Positions 36,069-45,589 of a stretch of DNA of 64,000 nucleotides are shown here, in pieces. Origin of the DNA: Geminicoccaceae bacterium (lineage in GTDB: Bacteria; Pseudomonadota; Alphaproteobacteria; Geminicoccales; Geminicoccaceae); assembly GCA_020638465.1 (NCBI GenBank), contig JACKIM010000001.1, positions 434,001 through 498,000 on the forward strand, written 5' to 3'. Position numbers and translations under genes: made by a program. The stretch's first letter is position 1. Every line of letters begins with the position of its first letter. The notes under the pieces are model-generated. The model had not been told where the DNA came from, did no database searches, and worked only from the letters and a program-made list of their open reading frames with translations.

Positions 36069-36851
36069 TCAGGCAGCGTTCCACACCGGCTTGCGTTTCC
36101 CGGTGAAGGCTTCCAGCCCCTCCTCGAATTCCTTGCCCAGGGCATTGTCGACGATCACATCGGTGGTCATCGCGTAGGCCGCCTCCATCCCCAGCTCCAA
36201 TTGGGCGTAGAAGGCCCGTTTGCCCAGGGCCAGCACCGACGCGGGCTTGTCGGTGAGACGGGCAACCATGCGTCCGACCGCGTCATCGAGTTCGCCCGGC
36301 GCGACCACCTCGTTGACCAGCCCTTCGGCAAGCGCCCGCTGCGCATCGATGAAATCGCCGGTCAGCAGCATCTCCATGGCCAGCTTGCGCCCGACATTGC
36401 GCGACAGGGCCACCATCGGTGTCGAGCAGAACAGCCCGAACTTCACGCCGGATGTGGCAAAGCGGCTGATGTCGGAGCAGATGGCAAGATCGCAGGCGGC
36501 AACCAGCTGACACCCGGCTGCCGTGGCTATTCCGTCGACGCGGGCAATGACCGGTTGCGGCATCCGGGTCAGCTTCATCATCACGCGCGAGCAATGCGTG
36601 AACAGTGCATGGACCGGCCCATAGCTTCGATCCGCACCGATTTCCTTGAGGTCGTGACCGGCGCAGAAGGCCTTCCCATTGCCGGTGAGGACCACCACAC
36701 GCACGCTCGCGTCGACGGCAAGTTCGTCTATCGCCCGTTCGAGCTCGGTCAGCAACTCACCCGACAAACTGTTGAAAGCTCTGGGCCGGTTGAGGGTCAA
36801 CCGGAACTCCTCGCCGCGGCGTTCCTTTAGGAGAAGCGCTTCCTCGGTCAT
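36069..36851 (-). CDS. Crotonase-superfamily protein (ECHDC3-like), catalytic glutamates missing
   Basis: 260 aa. Oxyanion-hole motifs are intact (CAGHDL at 63-68 and TAAG at 110-113), so acyl-CoA binding is likely. Of the two hydratase glutamates, the first is Gln115 (GCQLVA) and the second region reads FCSTPMVAL with no Glu. It matches the ECHDC3-like subgroup, whose reaction is unclear. ATG 36851 (third residue of the longest frame) has GAGG at better spacing. Neighbours: TRAP permease downstream, parA divergent. Confidence 0.85.
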   Translation of the reverse strand: MTEEALLLKERRGEEFRLTLNRPRAFNSLSGELLTELERAIDELAVDASVRVVVLTGNGKAFCAGHDLKEIGADRSYGPVHALFTHCSRVMMKLTRMPQPVIARVDGIATAAGCQLVAACDLAICSDISRFATSGVKFGLFCSTPMVALSRNVGRKLAMEMLLTGDFIDAQRALAEGLVNEVVAPGELDDAVGRMVARLTDKPASVLALGKRAFYAQLELGMEAAYAMTTDVIVDNALGKEFEEGLEAFTGKRKPVWNAA

Positions 36852-36960
36852 TTTCATACCTCGTTATGATGGCGGTCACTTTGGGGGTTGTCACGATTGG
36901 CGTTTCCGGCCCAATCTTACCATTACGCAACGTTGCGGGATCAGACGTGAGGAACGAACC

Positions 36961-37689
36961 GTGCAGATTTTCCGCCGGCGAGTCAAAGGTGCGCCGCGAA
37001 TTATAGTCGTCGGCAATCTCAAGGGCGGCACCGGCAAGTCCACGATTGCGGTCAATACGGCCTGCGCCCTTGCCGACGAAGGGCACAAGACGGTCATCAT
37101 CGACACCGATCCACAGAAGAGTTCGACGCTGTGGTCGAACGGCGGCCTGCTGCCGGCGGCCGTTGCCGAATTTCCGTTGCGCGACCTCAATGCCGCCGGC
37201 GAGTGGATCGAGGAACTCGACATCCTGCGTACCCGCTACACCCGGCTGATCATCGACCTGCCGGCAGTGGTCTCACCGGTTCTGGCCTCGGCATTTCTCG
37301 TGGCGGATGTCATCCTCATCCCGAGTTCAACCTCGGAAGTCGATGTTCAGGCGACCAAGCGGACCCTGCGCTATGTCGGACAGACGAGGCGCGAACGGGC
37401 CTCCGCCCCCCCCAAGGTGCTGATCGTGCCGAGCCAGGTCCAGAAGGGCTGGTTCAACGATGGCGGTGTTCGGGAGCAGCTTGAAGGCTTCGCCGAGGAA
37501 ATTGCCAAGCCGATCCGCTACGACAAGACCTTCGGCCGGGCCTTCCAGGCTCGCCGCTGGATTGGCGAATTCGCCTCCGGCTCCTCCGGGCACCGGGATA
37601 TTCTCGCCCTTGCGAGGCAGGTCGAGGCATCGCTCAAGCAATCGTCCCAACCGGCTCCCCAAATTCACCATGTCCGTGCACCCGCCTGA
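36961..37689 (+). CDS. ParA-like Walker ATPase
   Basis: 242 aa. Deviant Walker A KGGTGKST (21-28) with its signature lysine, and the Walker A' segment IIDTDPQKSST. It is a single gene with no ParB beside it; chromosomal orphan ParA proteins position protein cargo such as chemoreceptor clusters or polymer granules. GTG 36961 with GAGG eight bases upstream is chosen. A subtilase gene follows 161 bp later. Not clearly one of the chromosome-segregating parA genes. Confidence 0.88.
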   Translation: MQIFRRRVKGAPRIIVVGNLKGGTGKSTIAVNTACALADEGHKTVIIDTDPQKSSTLWSNGGLLPAAVAEFPLRDLNAAGEWIEELDILRTRYTRLIIDLPAVVSPVLASAFLVADVILIPSSTSEVDVQATKRTLRYVGQTRRERASAPPKVLIVPSQVQKGWFNDGGVREQLEGFAEEIAKPIRYDKTFGRAFQARRWIGEFASGSSGHRDILALARQVEASLKQSSQPAPQIHHVRAPA

Positions 37690-37850
37690 CTGAATTATCA
37701 ATCAACAGTAACAGTAACCGACGTCTTCAACACCGCACGGTGTCTGCCAGAATTCGGGCATTCGAAGGTTGAACATTATCTACCTTTGATGTTATTTTAG
37801 CTTCCGTTGTTTTTCCTATGATTTATAATTTCATGTTTGGGAGAATCATT

Positions 37851-39305
37851 GTGGCGAGATCCAGATTGTCGCGTCGTGTCGAGAAGATCCTCGATGAGGG
37901 ACAGGGGGCGTTGCGCAACGTTATTGTTCAAAGGCGCATTCAGGACAGCGAGACCGTAGCCGCCCTGTCGAGGATCGGCGATGTGCTCACCAGAAGGCTG
38001 TTCGTCAGCGACAAGTCGCAGATGCTGCCCAATGGCGGCAACGAATCGGCCAGCCTCTCGGCTAACGGCCCCGATCGAAGCCTGCTCGGCCATTTGCGCG
38101 ACCGGCTCGAACAGCATCGCCATGCCACGAGCGGCGTTCTCGACCGGGTTGCCGCCAAGGCAAGGGGCGAGACCCGCAAGCTGTGGATCGCCGACAGCAT
38201 CGTCGCGGAACTCGACAAGGACGACGTGGCCGCACTCGCCGGGGCGGATGGCGGCGAGATTGATATCTTCGAGAACGCCAAAGTGTCGCTTCCGGCCTTC
38301 AATGCCAGTGGACTGCCGATGCAGGCGTCCGACGAGCGCGGCAGCGCCTATGGTCTCCAGCTTACCAACGCCCTCGCGGCCTGGGGTGCCTACGGCGCCC
38401 GTGGTGGTGGCGTCCGCGTTGCCGTCCTCGATACGGGCGTCGATGGCACGCACCCCGACCTCGCCGGCAAGATCGACGCGTTCCAGGAATTCGACGGCAA
38501 TGGCAATCCCACCGGCAGCACCACGCCTCATGACAGCGACCGCCACGGCACCCATGTTGCCGGCACCGTGCTGGGCGGGAATGCCGGCGGCAGCTGGATC
38601 GGCATGGCGCCAGAAGCCCGACTGCTCGCGGGGCTCGTGCTTCCGGGCGGCAGTGGGACGGTGGCACAGATCCTGGGCGGCATGCAATGGGCCGTCGACA
38701 ACAATGCCGATGTCATCAACATGTCGCTGGGCGGCCTGACGCTGGAACCGGATGTCCGCTCCCCCTACAATCAGGCGATCATCACAGCACTCATGGCCGG
38801 CATTCCGGTGGTCTGCGCCATCGGCAATGACGGTCATATCGTCTCCGGACCGCCCGGGAACGACCCGTTCGCGTTCTCTGCGGGGGCTACCGATTCCGAC
38901 GACCGCGTCGCCGGCTTTTCCGGAGGACGCACCCATCGCTTCATCGACGATGACGGCGTACCGCCGACCTTCGATCCGTTCGTCTACATGAAGCCCGACG
39001 TTTCGGCTCCGGGGGTCGATGTGCTGTCATCGGTACCTGGTGGTGACTGGCAGCGTTTCAGCGGCACTTCGATGGCCACCCCGCATGTGGCCGGTGCCAT
39101 CGCCCTCATCCTGTCCGCGACCACGATCCGGGAATCGCAAAACGGGACCGATCGGGCGTTCCTGCTGCAGGACCTGCTGGCAGGCACCTCGCGGGATTTC
39201 GGTGAGACCCGTACCGACCAGCGCTACGGAGCCGGCCGCATCGACGTCCTCGCGGCCATCGCCGAAGCCCATCGTCAGGGCTTCGCCTCCCAACCGGTCG
39301 CCTGA
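37851..39305 (+). CDS. S8 family serine peptidase (subtilase), no signal peptide
   Basis: 484 aa. Triad visible: Asp194 (VLDTGVDG), His232 (RHGTHVAGT), Ser407 (GTSMATPH), with oxyanion Asn326 (AIGND). The first about 170 residues hold a charged helical part and a segment ADSIVAELDKDDVAALAG with the pattern of an I9-type inhibitory propeptide. No signal peptide, so it is likely cytosolic or exported by another route. GTG 37851 has GGGAG well placed; ATG 37818 upstream is possible. The next gene, five bases later, may encode a partner. Confidence 0.9.
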   Translation: MARSRLSRRVEKILDEGQGALRNVIVQRRIQDSETVAALSRIGDVLTRRLFVSDKSQMLPNGGNESASLSANGPDRSLLGHLRDRLEQHRHATSGVLDRVAAKARGETRKLWIADSIVAELDKDDVAALAGADGGEIDIFENAKVSLPAFNASGLPMQASDERGSAYGLQLTNALAAWGAYGARGGGVRVAVLDTGVDGTHPDLAGKIDAFQEFDGNGNPTGSTTPHDSDRHGTHVAGTVLGGNAGGSWIGMAPEARLLAGLVLPGGSGTVAQILGGMQWAVDNNADVINMSLGGLTLEPDVRSPYNQAIITALMAGIPVVCAIGNDGHIVSGPPGNDPFAFSAGATDSDDRVAGFSGGRTHRFIDDDGVPPTFDPFVYMKPDVSAPGVDVLSSVPGGDWQRFSGTSMATPHVAGAIALILSATTIRESQNGTDRAFLLQDLLAGTSRDFGETRTDQRYGAGRIDVLAAIAEAHRQGFASQPVA

Positions 39306-39310
39306 CCTCC

Positions 39311-39622
39311 ATGGGCCAACCCGATCCCGAGAAGATCACCGATGCCGAATTGCGACGGCTTGCCCTTCGCGGCGGCATCGGCCTGCGCAGCATCCTTGTC
39401 GCACCGTACCGGGCGGCCATGCCGGACGCGTCGCCGCAGGAGGCTCTCGACATCCTCGAGGCTGTCCTGCGCGCACGCGGCCTGACCGTCGCCTGCCGCC
39501 TCGATCAGGCCACCCGGCTCGTCGTCGAGGTCGACGTCGCGACACTGCTTGACCTGACGTCGCTGACCGAAGTCGGCCGGATCGACGACAACGGCATCGT
39601 CCGGGCCATCGACGGGAAATGA
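39311..39622 (+). CDS. Small protein linked to the subtilase (possible I9-like inhibitor)
   Basis: 103 aa, not recognised as a named family. It starts five bases after the subtilase stop, so the pair is co-transcribed and probably co-translated. The C-terminal part (RLVVEVDVATLLDLTSLTEV followed by GRIDDNG) has the alternating strand-helix-strand pattern of subtilase propeptides, in which a final strand and tail block the active site. No signal peptide. A trans-acting inhibitor or folding helper is an inference only. Confidence 0.6.
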   Translation: MGQPDPEKITDAELRRLALRGGIGLRSILVAPYRAAMPDASPQEALDILEAVLRARGLTVACRLDQATRLVVEVDVATLLDLTSLTEVGRIDDNGIVRAIDGK

Positions 39623-39669
39623 GGGAAGGAGTGAATATCCCCCGGCTCGTACCTGTTTAGTGAGTTGCC

Positions 39670-40665
39670 TTGCTTGAGGCGCGGCTTTTGGAGATGGCGG
39701 CTCGGCTGGAGGAGGTCGAACCGCGGGCGATCGCAAGCGGCCTGGTCGGTGCAAGGGGCATCAAGGATCTCGCCGGAACCGGTCCGGGGATGGCGGCACG
39801 GTGAATGAGTGGATCGATGTTCCGCTGGAGCGTTGCTTGGCGTGTGATACGGCCCTAGCGGCAGCAATGGACAGGGCGCTTACGCAGTGGATCGTGGAGG
39901 TTCCGCCGATCGTGTCGCGAATTGTACAGCTGACAACGCACCGCAATCATTGTACGGTATGCGGTCAGTCTGCGTCGTCGAGCCATCCCCTGCAGGTCTC
40001 TGGCGCGAGCGGATCGGCTTCGACGCATCTCGGGCCACGGGCAGACGATCGCAACGCGCTCCTGACCCGGATCAAGGCCGAGCCGCGCTCCACACCAATG
40101 AAACAAGCTGGTTTGTCGGCGAGCCGAAATCCAGCCTGTGGATTCTGACCAACAAGGCCGGGACTTATTACAAGATTGTCTCTTCGCGCAGCAAGGCCGC
40201 GGCCATGGAGCTGATGGGCGACTAGAGACTTTCCCGTTCAGGCGGAATAGCCTGAACGATCAGGAAATGCGTCAAAACAGACAGATAGAGCCAGTTTTCC
40301 GATTTCATCTAATCGGGAAACTGCTCTATCGTGGCGTTCTCGTTTCCTACTGCCTCAACATTTACGACGACCTGACGCCGAGCCAGCAGAACTGCTACGT
40401 GCATCACCTGAAGAAAATCAGCGGGGCCCTTGCCGGTGCCGATGCCGGATCGGCATGGCTTCTGGAACTGCGTGGCCTGCTCAAGGGTGCCATGGCTCTC
40501 AAGGCAGCCCAAGGCGATCTTCCTGCCGGTCAGTTCGCCAACACGCGGCGCGCCCTTGATGCCAGCGCCGACCGGCTTCTGGCCATCTCACGCCCGGGCG
40601 GCGGGGCGCGAATACGAAAACGCATCGCCAAACAGCGCGACCATCTCTTCGCATTCCTCGCATTG
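39670..40665 (+). pseudogene. IS66-type transposase remnant (frameshifted)
   Basis: Three reading frames in series give IS66 transposase pieces: a leucine-zipper-like start (39670-39804, LLEARLLEMAARLEEVEPRA); the zinc-finger part (39801-40079, with CLACDTAL and HCTVCGQ); the catalytic start (40080-40225, HTNETSWFVG and WILTNKAGTYYKIVSSR); and a downstream part (from about 40327: YRGVLVSYCLNIYDDLT and QNCYVHHLKKIS) ending near KQRDHLFAFL. Each frame change is a small indel. The C-terminal catalytic end and both IS tips are missing, so it is dead. The right edge joins a broken ridA exactly at 40664. Confidence 0.85.
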
Positions 40666-40948
40666 GTGGGTCAGATATTCGTGTTTGTCGGTGATATACC
40701 AGATGAGGCGAACAAGGTCGCAGATCCGACCGCCGACGGTTTCGAGAACACGGACGATATTGCACAGAGCCTGTTCCGTCTTGGCCGAGGAGGTCATGTA
40801 TTTCGAACCTGCCATGGTCATTCCAGCCGATCTGGCAGCAGATATACAATGTGCCGTTGTTGCTGCGTATGCCATTGGCATAGCCTTTGACCGGCGGCCA
40901 GCCATCGGGCCGGATGATGTCATGCGCCAAGTGCATTGATCGCTTCAT
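40663..40948 (-). pseudogene. Truncated, frameshifted RidA/YjgF family gene
   Basis: Reading from 40948 leftwards: IIRPDGWPPVKGYANG and LYICCQIGWNDHGRFEIHDL are a RidA N-terminus. The frame then shifts by one base near 40790, and QALCNIVRVLETVGGRI and LVRLIWYITDKHEYL follow in another frame. The last third, including the catalytic arginine region, is absent. The truncation point coincides with the end of the IS66 fragment, so transposon insertion or deletion removed it. RidA proteins deaminate reactive enamines; another copy probably exists. Confidence 0.85.
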
Positions 40949-41128
40949 GTGGAATGGCCTGCAATTGAAAACGGCACCACCCTTTCGGGCAGCGCCGCTT
41001 CCTTTTCCCGCTACAGGGGCGATGGACTCGCCAGCACGCCGGCCTTTTCGAACCGGGACGCCGCCTTACCCATCCGCAATGTCGACATTCCCGCCATTCG
41101 GATGTTTCCACCCGAAAGACACCGGAAA

Positions 41129-42856
41129 CTAGTTCTCGTTCTGCTCTTCCTGCTTCTGCCGGATGGCGGCACCCAGGATGTCGCCCAGCGACGCACCGCT
41201 ATCGGAGGAACCGAACTCGGCCATGGCCTGCTTCTCGTCCTCGATCTGCAGCGCCTTGATTGACAGGGTCATGCGACGGCTCGTGGCATCGATATTGGTG
41301 ATCTTGGCATCGACCTTCTCGCCAACGGCATAGCGGTCGGGACGCTGCTCGTCGCGGTCGCGAGAGAGATCGACCTTGCGGATGAAGCCGACGGCACCCG
41401 AAGATGTCTCGACCTCAATGCCACCCGTGGTGATTTCCTTGATCGTGCAGGTCACCCGGTCGCCGCGCTTGATGCCGGCGGTGGCCTCCTTGAACGGATC
41501 CGCCCCGAGCTGCTTCATGCCAAGGCTGATGCGCTCCTTCTCGACATCGACATCGAGAACGACCGCCTTGACCACGTCACCCTTGTTGTAATGCTGGACG
41601 GCCTCTTCTCCACTCTCCTCCCACGACAGATCGGACAGGTGAACCATACCGTCGATGTCATGTTCGAGGCCGATGAACAGGCCGAATTCGGTGATGTTGC
41701 GGATCTCGCCCTCGATCACCGTTCCGGCCGGATGGGTCTCAAGGAAGGAATCCCACGGGTTGGCCATGGTCTGCTTGAGGCCCAGCGAGATACGGCGCTT
41801 CTCGGGGTCGACCTCGAGAACCATCACCTCGACCTGCTGGCTGGTGGAGACGATCTTGCCAGGGTGGATGTTCTTCTTGGTCCAGCTCATCTCGGAGACG
41901 TGCACCAAGCCCTCGACGCCAGGCTCCAGCTCCACGAACGCACCGTAATCGGTGATGTTGGTGACCTGACCAGTAAATTTCGCGCCAACCGGATATTTGA
42001 GCTCCACGCCTTCCCAAGGGTCGGCCTCAAGCTGCTTCATGCCGAGGCTGATGCGCTGGGTTTCGCGATTGAAGCGGATGACCTGAACCTTGACCGACTG
42101 GCCGACACCCAGCACCTCGTTGGGGTTGTTGACCCGCTTCCAGGAGATGTCGGTGACGTGCAGCAGGCCGTCGAGGCCGCCGAGATCGACGAACGCGCCG
42201 TAATCGGTGATGTTCTTGACCACACCGTCGAGGATCTGGCCTTCGCTCAGCGTCGACAGCAGTTCCTCTCGCTGCTCCTTGCGGCTCTCCTCAAGGACTG
42301 CACGACGCGACACGACGATATTGCCACGGCGGCGATCCATCTTGAGGATCAGGAACGGCTCCGGCTTGTTGACCAGAGGAGTAACATCGCGCACCGGACG
42401 GATGTCGACCTGCGAGCCCGGCAGGAAGGCCACGGCTCCGCCAAGATCGACGGCAAAGCCGCCCTTGACCCGGCCGAAGATCGAACCGTCGACCTTCTCC
42501 TGTTCATTGAAGGCCCGCTCAAGGCGATTCCAGCTTTCCTCGCGGCGCGCCTTGTCGCGGCTGAGGACCGCTTCGCCCGTCTTGTTCTCGAAGCGTTCGA
42601 CATACACTTCAACGGTGTCGCCAACCTTCACCTCGGGCGCCTGGCCCGGGGCTGCGAACTCCTTGAGCGCGACCCGGCCTTCGGACTTCAGGCCGACATC
42701 GACAAGCGCTTCCTCGCTGTCGATGGAGATGATCGTACCCGTGACGACGGTTCCCTCGATCTTGCCGCCGGCTCCGCCGAAGCTTTCGTCAAGCATGGCC
42801 GCGAAATCATCGATCGATGGGCTCCTGGCCTCGCTTGCGGCCGTTCCTTCAGTCAT
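41129..42856 (-). CDS. rpsA: 30S ribosomal protein S1
   Basis: 575 aa, six S1 RNA-binding repeats in order, recognisable by recurring segments such as ITDYGAFVDLGGLDGLLH, ITDYGAFVELEPGVEGLVH and ITEFGLFIGLEHDIDG, each ending with an RISLGMKQ-like strand. Binds mRNA leaders at the 30S subunit. ATG 42856 with TTGGAG six bases upstream is the family start. Downstream gene of aroA-cmk-rpsA; the 75-bp gap to cmk may hold its own promoter or leader. Confidence 0.97.
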   Translation of the reverse strand: MTEGTAASEARSPSIDDFAAMLDESFGGAGGKIEGTVVTGTIISIDSEEALVDVGLKSEGRVALKEFAAPGQAPEVKVGDTVEVYVERFENKTGEAVLSRDKARREESWNRLERAFNEQEKVDGSIFGRVKGGFAVDLGGAVAFLPGSQVDIRPVRDVTPLVNKPEPFLILKMDRRRGNIVVSRRAVLEESRKEQREELLSTLSEGQILDGVVKNITDYGAFVDLGGLDGLLHVTDISWKRVNNPNEVLGVGQSVKVQVIRFNRETQRISLGMKQLEADPWEGVELKYPVGAKFTGQVTNITDYGAFVELEPGVEGLVHVSEMSWTKKNIHPGKIVSTSQQVEVMVLEVDPEKRRISLGLKQTMANPWDSFLETHPAGTVIEGEIRNITEFGLFIGLEHDIDGMVHLSDLSWEESGEEAVQHYNKGDVVKAVVLDVDVEKERISLGMKQLGADPFKEATAGIKRGDRVTCTIKEITTGGIEVETSSGAVGFIRKVDLSRDRDEQRPDRYAVGEKVDAKITNIDATSRRMTLSIKALQIEDEKQAMAEFGSSDSGASLGDILGAAIRQKQEEQNEN

Positions 42857-42931
42857 TCGTACTCCAAAATGGATCTGCTGCATGGCCATGAGGCCCGAAG
42901 CAGGGTTAGGGTTGCACAAACAGGCCCGGGA

Positions 42932-43615
42932 TCATGCCGATGCACCGAGCTTCTCGTCGACGAGGTTCCTGATTGCCTCGAATGTCTGATCGACACTGAG
43001 ATTCGAGGTGTCGATGACCGTCGCGTCTGCCGCAATCGTCATCGGCGCAACCGCCCGTGCCTCGTCACGACGGTCACGCTCCCTCAACTCATCGAGAACG
43101 CGCGCGTATATAGGCTTGTCACCCCGCTTTAGCAACTCCTCGTGACGCCGCCGCGCACGTTCTTCGATACTCGCGGTGATGAAGAACTTGAACCGGGTCT
43201 CCGGTACGATCACCGTACCGATGTCACGGCCGGCCACCACGCTGCCACGGTCGCGGGCGGCGATCTGTCTCTGGACGCCGAGCAGCGCCTCGCGCACGGC
43301 CGGTATGGCCGCAACGATCGAGGCCTGGTTGCCAATACCCTCGCCGCGCAGGCGGTCACCGTCGAGGTCCTCCGGTGTCAGGGCCTTCGCCTCGTCGACG
43401 GCAGCGGTCTCGTTGGCGGCAGCGATGCCCTTGTCGAGAAGGCGCCGTGCCACGGCCCTGTAGAGCAGGCCGGTGTCGAGGAAGCGCAGGGTATAGTGCC
43501 CAGCGAGCCGGCGAGCCAGCGTGCTCTTGCCGGACCCCGCCGGACCATCGATGGCGATGATCAGCGGGATGATGGGGCATGCGATCGGATCATGTCCGTC
43601 AGCTGCACCGTTCAC
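42932..43615 (-). CDS. cmk: Cytidylate kinase
   Basis: 227 aa. P-loop DGPAGSGKS (23-31), the CMP-binding segment around RGSVVAGRDIGTVI, and the LID region RRHEELLKRG. Phosphorylates CMP and dCMP. GTG 43615 overlaps the aroA stop in the sequence GTGA, so translation is probably coupled to aroA. Between aroA and rpsA, the normal arrangement in many proteobacteria. Confidence 0.96.
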   Translation of the reverse strand: MNGAADGHDPIACPIIPLIIAIDGPAGSGKSTLARRLAGHYTLRFLDTGLLYRAVARRLLDKGIAAANETAAVDEAKALTPEDLDGDRLRGEGIGNQASIVAAIPAVREALLGVQRQIAARDRGSVVAGRDIGTVIVPETRFKFFITASIEERARRRHEELLKRGDKPIYARVLDELRERDRRDEARAVAPMTIAADATVIDTSNLSVDQTFEAIRNLVDEKLGASA

Positions 43616-44937
43616 TGTCCGGGTTCCCGGCTGATGGCTGCACCAAGTCCGTTCATGGCGGACTCGAAGCCCGGGAAGCTCGTGTAGATTGCTTCCGCAC
43701 CCTCGACAGTCACCGGTGCGTCGCCCAGTCCGCCAAGAAGAAGGAAGCTCATGGCGATGCGGTGATCCAATCGGGCGTCGATGAGCGCCTTTTTCGTGGT
43801 TGTGCCACCGTGCACGATGAGGTCGTCGCCCTCGACCCCCGCTTTGACACCGCAGGCCGTGAGTCCCTCGGCCATCACGGCCAGGCGGTCGGTCTCCTTG
43901 ACCCGCAGTTCGGCAAGCCCGCGCATGACCGTCTCGCCCGAGGCGAAGGCGGCCACGACTGACAGAACGGGATATTCATCCACCATCGAGGGAACTCTCG
44001 ACGCGGGGACTTCAATGCCGCGCAGGTCTCGGGCCTCGACCGTGAGATCGGCGACAGGTTCGCCGGCCATCTCGCGTTCGTTGGCAAACGTGATGGATGC
44101 ACCCATTTCTCGCAGGGTGGTGATGAAGCCGGTGCGCAGCGGGTTGATGGAGATGCGTTCGATGACGACGCTGCCTTCGGCGCGCAGGACGGCGGCTGCC
44201 AGCGGGAAGGCCGCCGATGACGGGTCGCCCGGAACCATGAAATTCTGTGGTGACAATTCAGCCTGACCCGTCACGCTGACCCTGAGTCGCCCGTCGGCCA
44301 GCGGCTCACTGTCGATGACGGCTCCCATTGATCGCAGCATCCGTTCCGAATGATCTCGGGAAGGAAGGGGTTCGATGACCGTCGTGCGGCCTGAAGCATG
44401 CAGCCCCGCCAGCAGGATCGCCGACTTGACCTGGGCCGACGCCACCGGGCTTTCGTATTCCAACGGCAGCAGTTCGGCACTGCCGCGCATCGCCAAAGGC
44501 AGTCTTGCGCCATGTCGGGTCATGAAGACAGCCCCCATGCGTCCCAGTGGCTCGGCAATTCGCTGCATCGGCCGGGAACGCAGGGAGGAGTCACCGGTGA
44601 TGATGCTCGTCATCGGATGCCCGGCAAGGATGCCCATCAAGAGGCGTGATCCGGTTCCGGCATTACCCATGTCGATCACGTCGGGCGATTCGGCGAAACC
44701 GCCGACGCCACGTCCATGCACCGCCCACTGACCCTTGCCGGTACGTTCGACAGTGCAGCCCAGAAGGCGCATCGCTTTCGCCGTCGCCAGCACGTCCTCA
44801 CCTTCGAGCAATCCGGAGATCCGGCTTTCGCCGACGGCGAGGCCTGCCAGCATCAGGCTGCGGTGGGAGATCGACTTGTCGCCGGGAACGCGGACCGTGC
44901 CCCCGAGCGCGCCATGAGGCTCGGCACGCAGCTGCAT
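43612..44937 (-). CDS. aroA: 3-phosphoshikimate 1-carboxyvinyltransferase (EPSP synthase)
   Basis: 441 aa. Lys21 is in PGDKSISHRSLM, GNAGTG is at 91-96, RPMQR at 122-126 and SAQVKSA around Lys171, all as in class II EPSP synthases. The residue matching the glyphosate-relevant Ala of CP4 (GNAATG) is Gly94 here, as in class I enzymes. Sixth step of the shikimate pathway. Head of the aroA-cmk-rpsA unit; ATG 44937. Confidence 0.96.
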   Translation of the reverse strand: MQLRAEPHGALGGTVRVPGDKSISHRSLMLAGLAVGESRISGLLEGEDVLATAKAMRLLGCTVERTGKGQWAVHGRGVGGFAESPDVIDMGNAGTGSRLLMGILAGHPMTSIITGDSSLRSRPMQRIAEPLGRMGAVFMTRHGARLPLAMRGSAELLPLEYESPVASAQVKSAILLAGLHASGRTTVIEPLPSRDHSERMLRSMGAVIDSEPLADGRLRVSVTGQAELSPQNFMVPGDPSSAAFPLAAAVLRAEGSVVIERISINPLRTGFITTLREMGASITFANEREMAGEPVADLTVEARDLRGIEVPASRVPSMVDEYPVLSVVAAFASGETVMRGLAELRVKETDRLAVMAEGLTACGVKAGVEGDDLIVHGGTTTKKALIDARLDHRIAMSFLLLGGLGDAPVTVEGAEAIYTSFPGFESAMNGLGAAISREPGQ

Positions 44938-45035
44938 CGGTATTCTCTACTTTCAGTTTATACGGTTCAGGGAACCAAAGGGCCGCCGACCGGGCCTTTT
45001 GAACTGGAATTTGCTTTTGACAGGTCCGATCGATC

Positions 45036-45533
45036 ATGGCAATTGCCGATTCCGCCGATGCCCGCCGACGAGGCGGGCCACTCCCCGCAATGTCATCAGA
45101 CCCGGAGACGAATTTGCCGAAGCCAGAGTGGGGGACCAAGCGCACGTGTGCGAACTGTGGCGCGCGGTTCTACGACCTTGCCAGAGCGACGATCATTTGT
45201 CCCGCCTGCAGTGCGCCCTACGACCTCGAATCCGCAGGTCGGACCCGCCGCTCGCGCGGGACCTCACGTGTCGTTGCCGCTGCGGTCGAGGAGGAAGTGA
45301 AAGAGGTCGAGGAGGTCGACGAGGAAGAGATCGACGAGGAGGATGAGGAGGACGAAGATGTTGTCGCCACCGACGCCGAACCGTCGGGTGATTCCGATGA
45401 CGATGAACCCGTGACCGACGACGAGGAAGACGAGGAAGACCAATCCTTGATCGAGGATGCATCCGAGCTCGGTGACGACGACGATGTATCCGAAGTGATC
45501 GACGGCGATATGACCGATGAGGAACAGATCTAG
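45036..45533 (+). CDS. TIGR02300 family zinc-ribbon protein with acidic tail
   Basis: 165 aa in the longest frame. Core KPEWGTKRTCANCGARFYDL with a second CPAC pair forms a zinc ribbon; the FYDL motif names the family. The C-terminal half is a nearly pure Asp/Glu run (low complexity), typical of the family. Family members often begin shortly before KPELGTKR, so ATG 45090 is a plausible shorter start. Function unknown. Divergent from aroA and directly upstream of tRNA-Ala. Confidence 0.85.
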   Translation: MAIADSADARRRGGPLPAMSSDPETNLPKPEWGTKRTCANCGARFYDLARATIICPACSAPYDLESAGRTRRSRGTSRVVAAAVEEEVKEVEEVDEEEIDEEDEEDEDVVATDAEPSGDSDDDEPVTDDEEDEEDQSLIEDASELGDDDDVSEVIDGDMTDEEQI

Positions 45534-45589
45534 AATTTGAATTTTGCACTTGCGTCCGGGGCGAGCTTTGCTTATCCACCGGGCCGGAC

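Noticed and set aside
41591..43132. Long plus-strand frame opposite rpsA and cmk
   Set aside because: Antisense of two clear genes, with no motif of its own.
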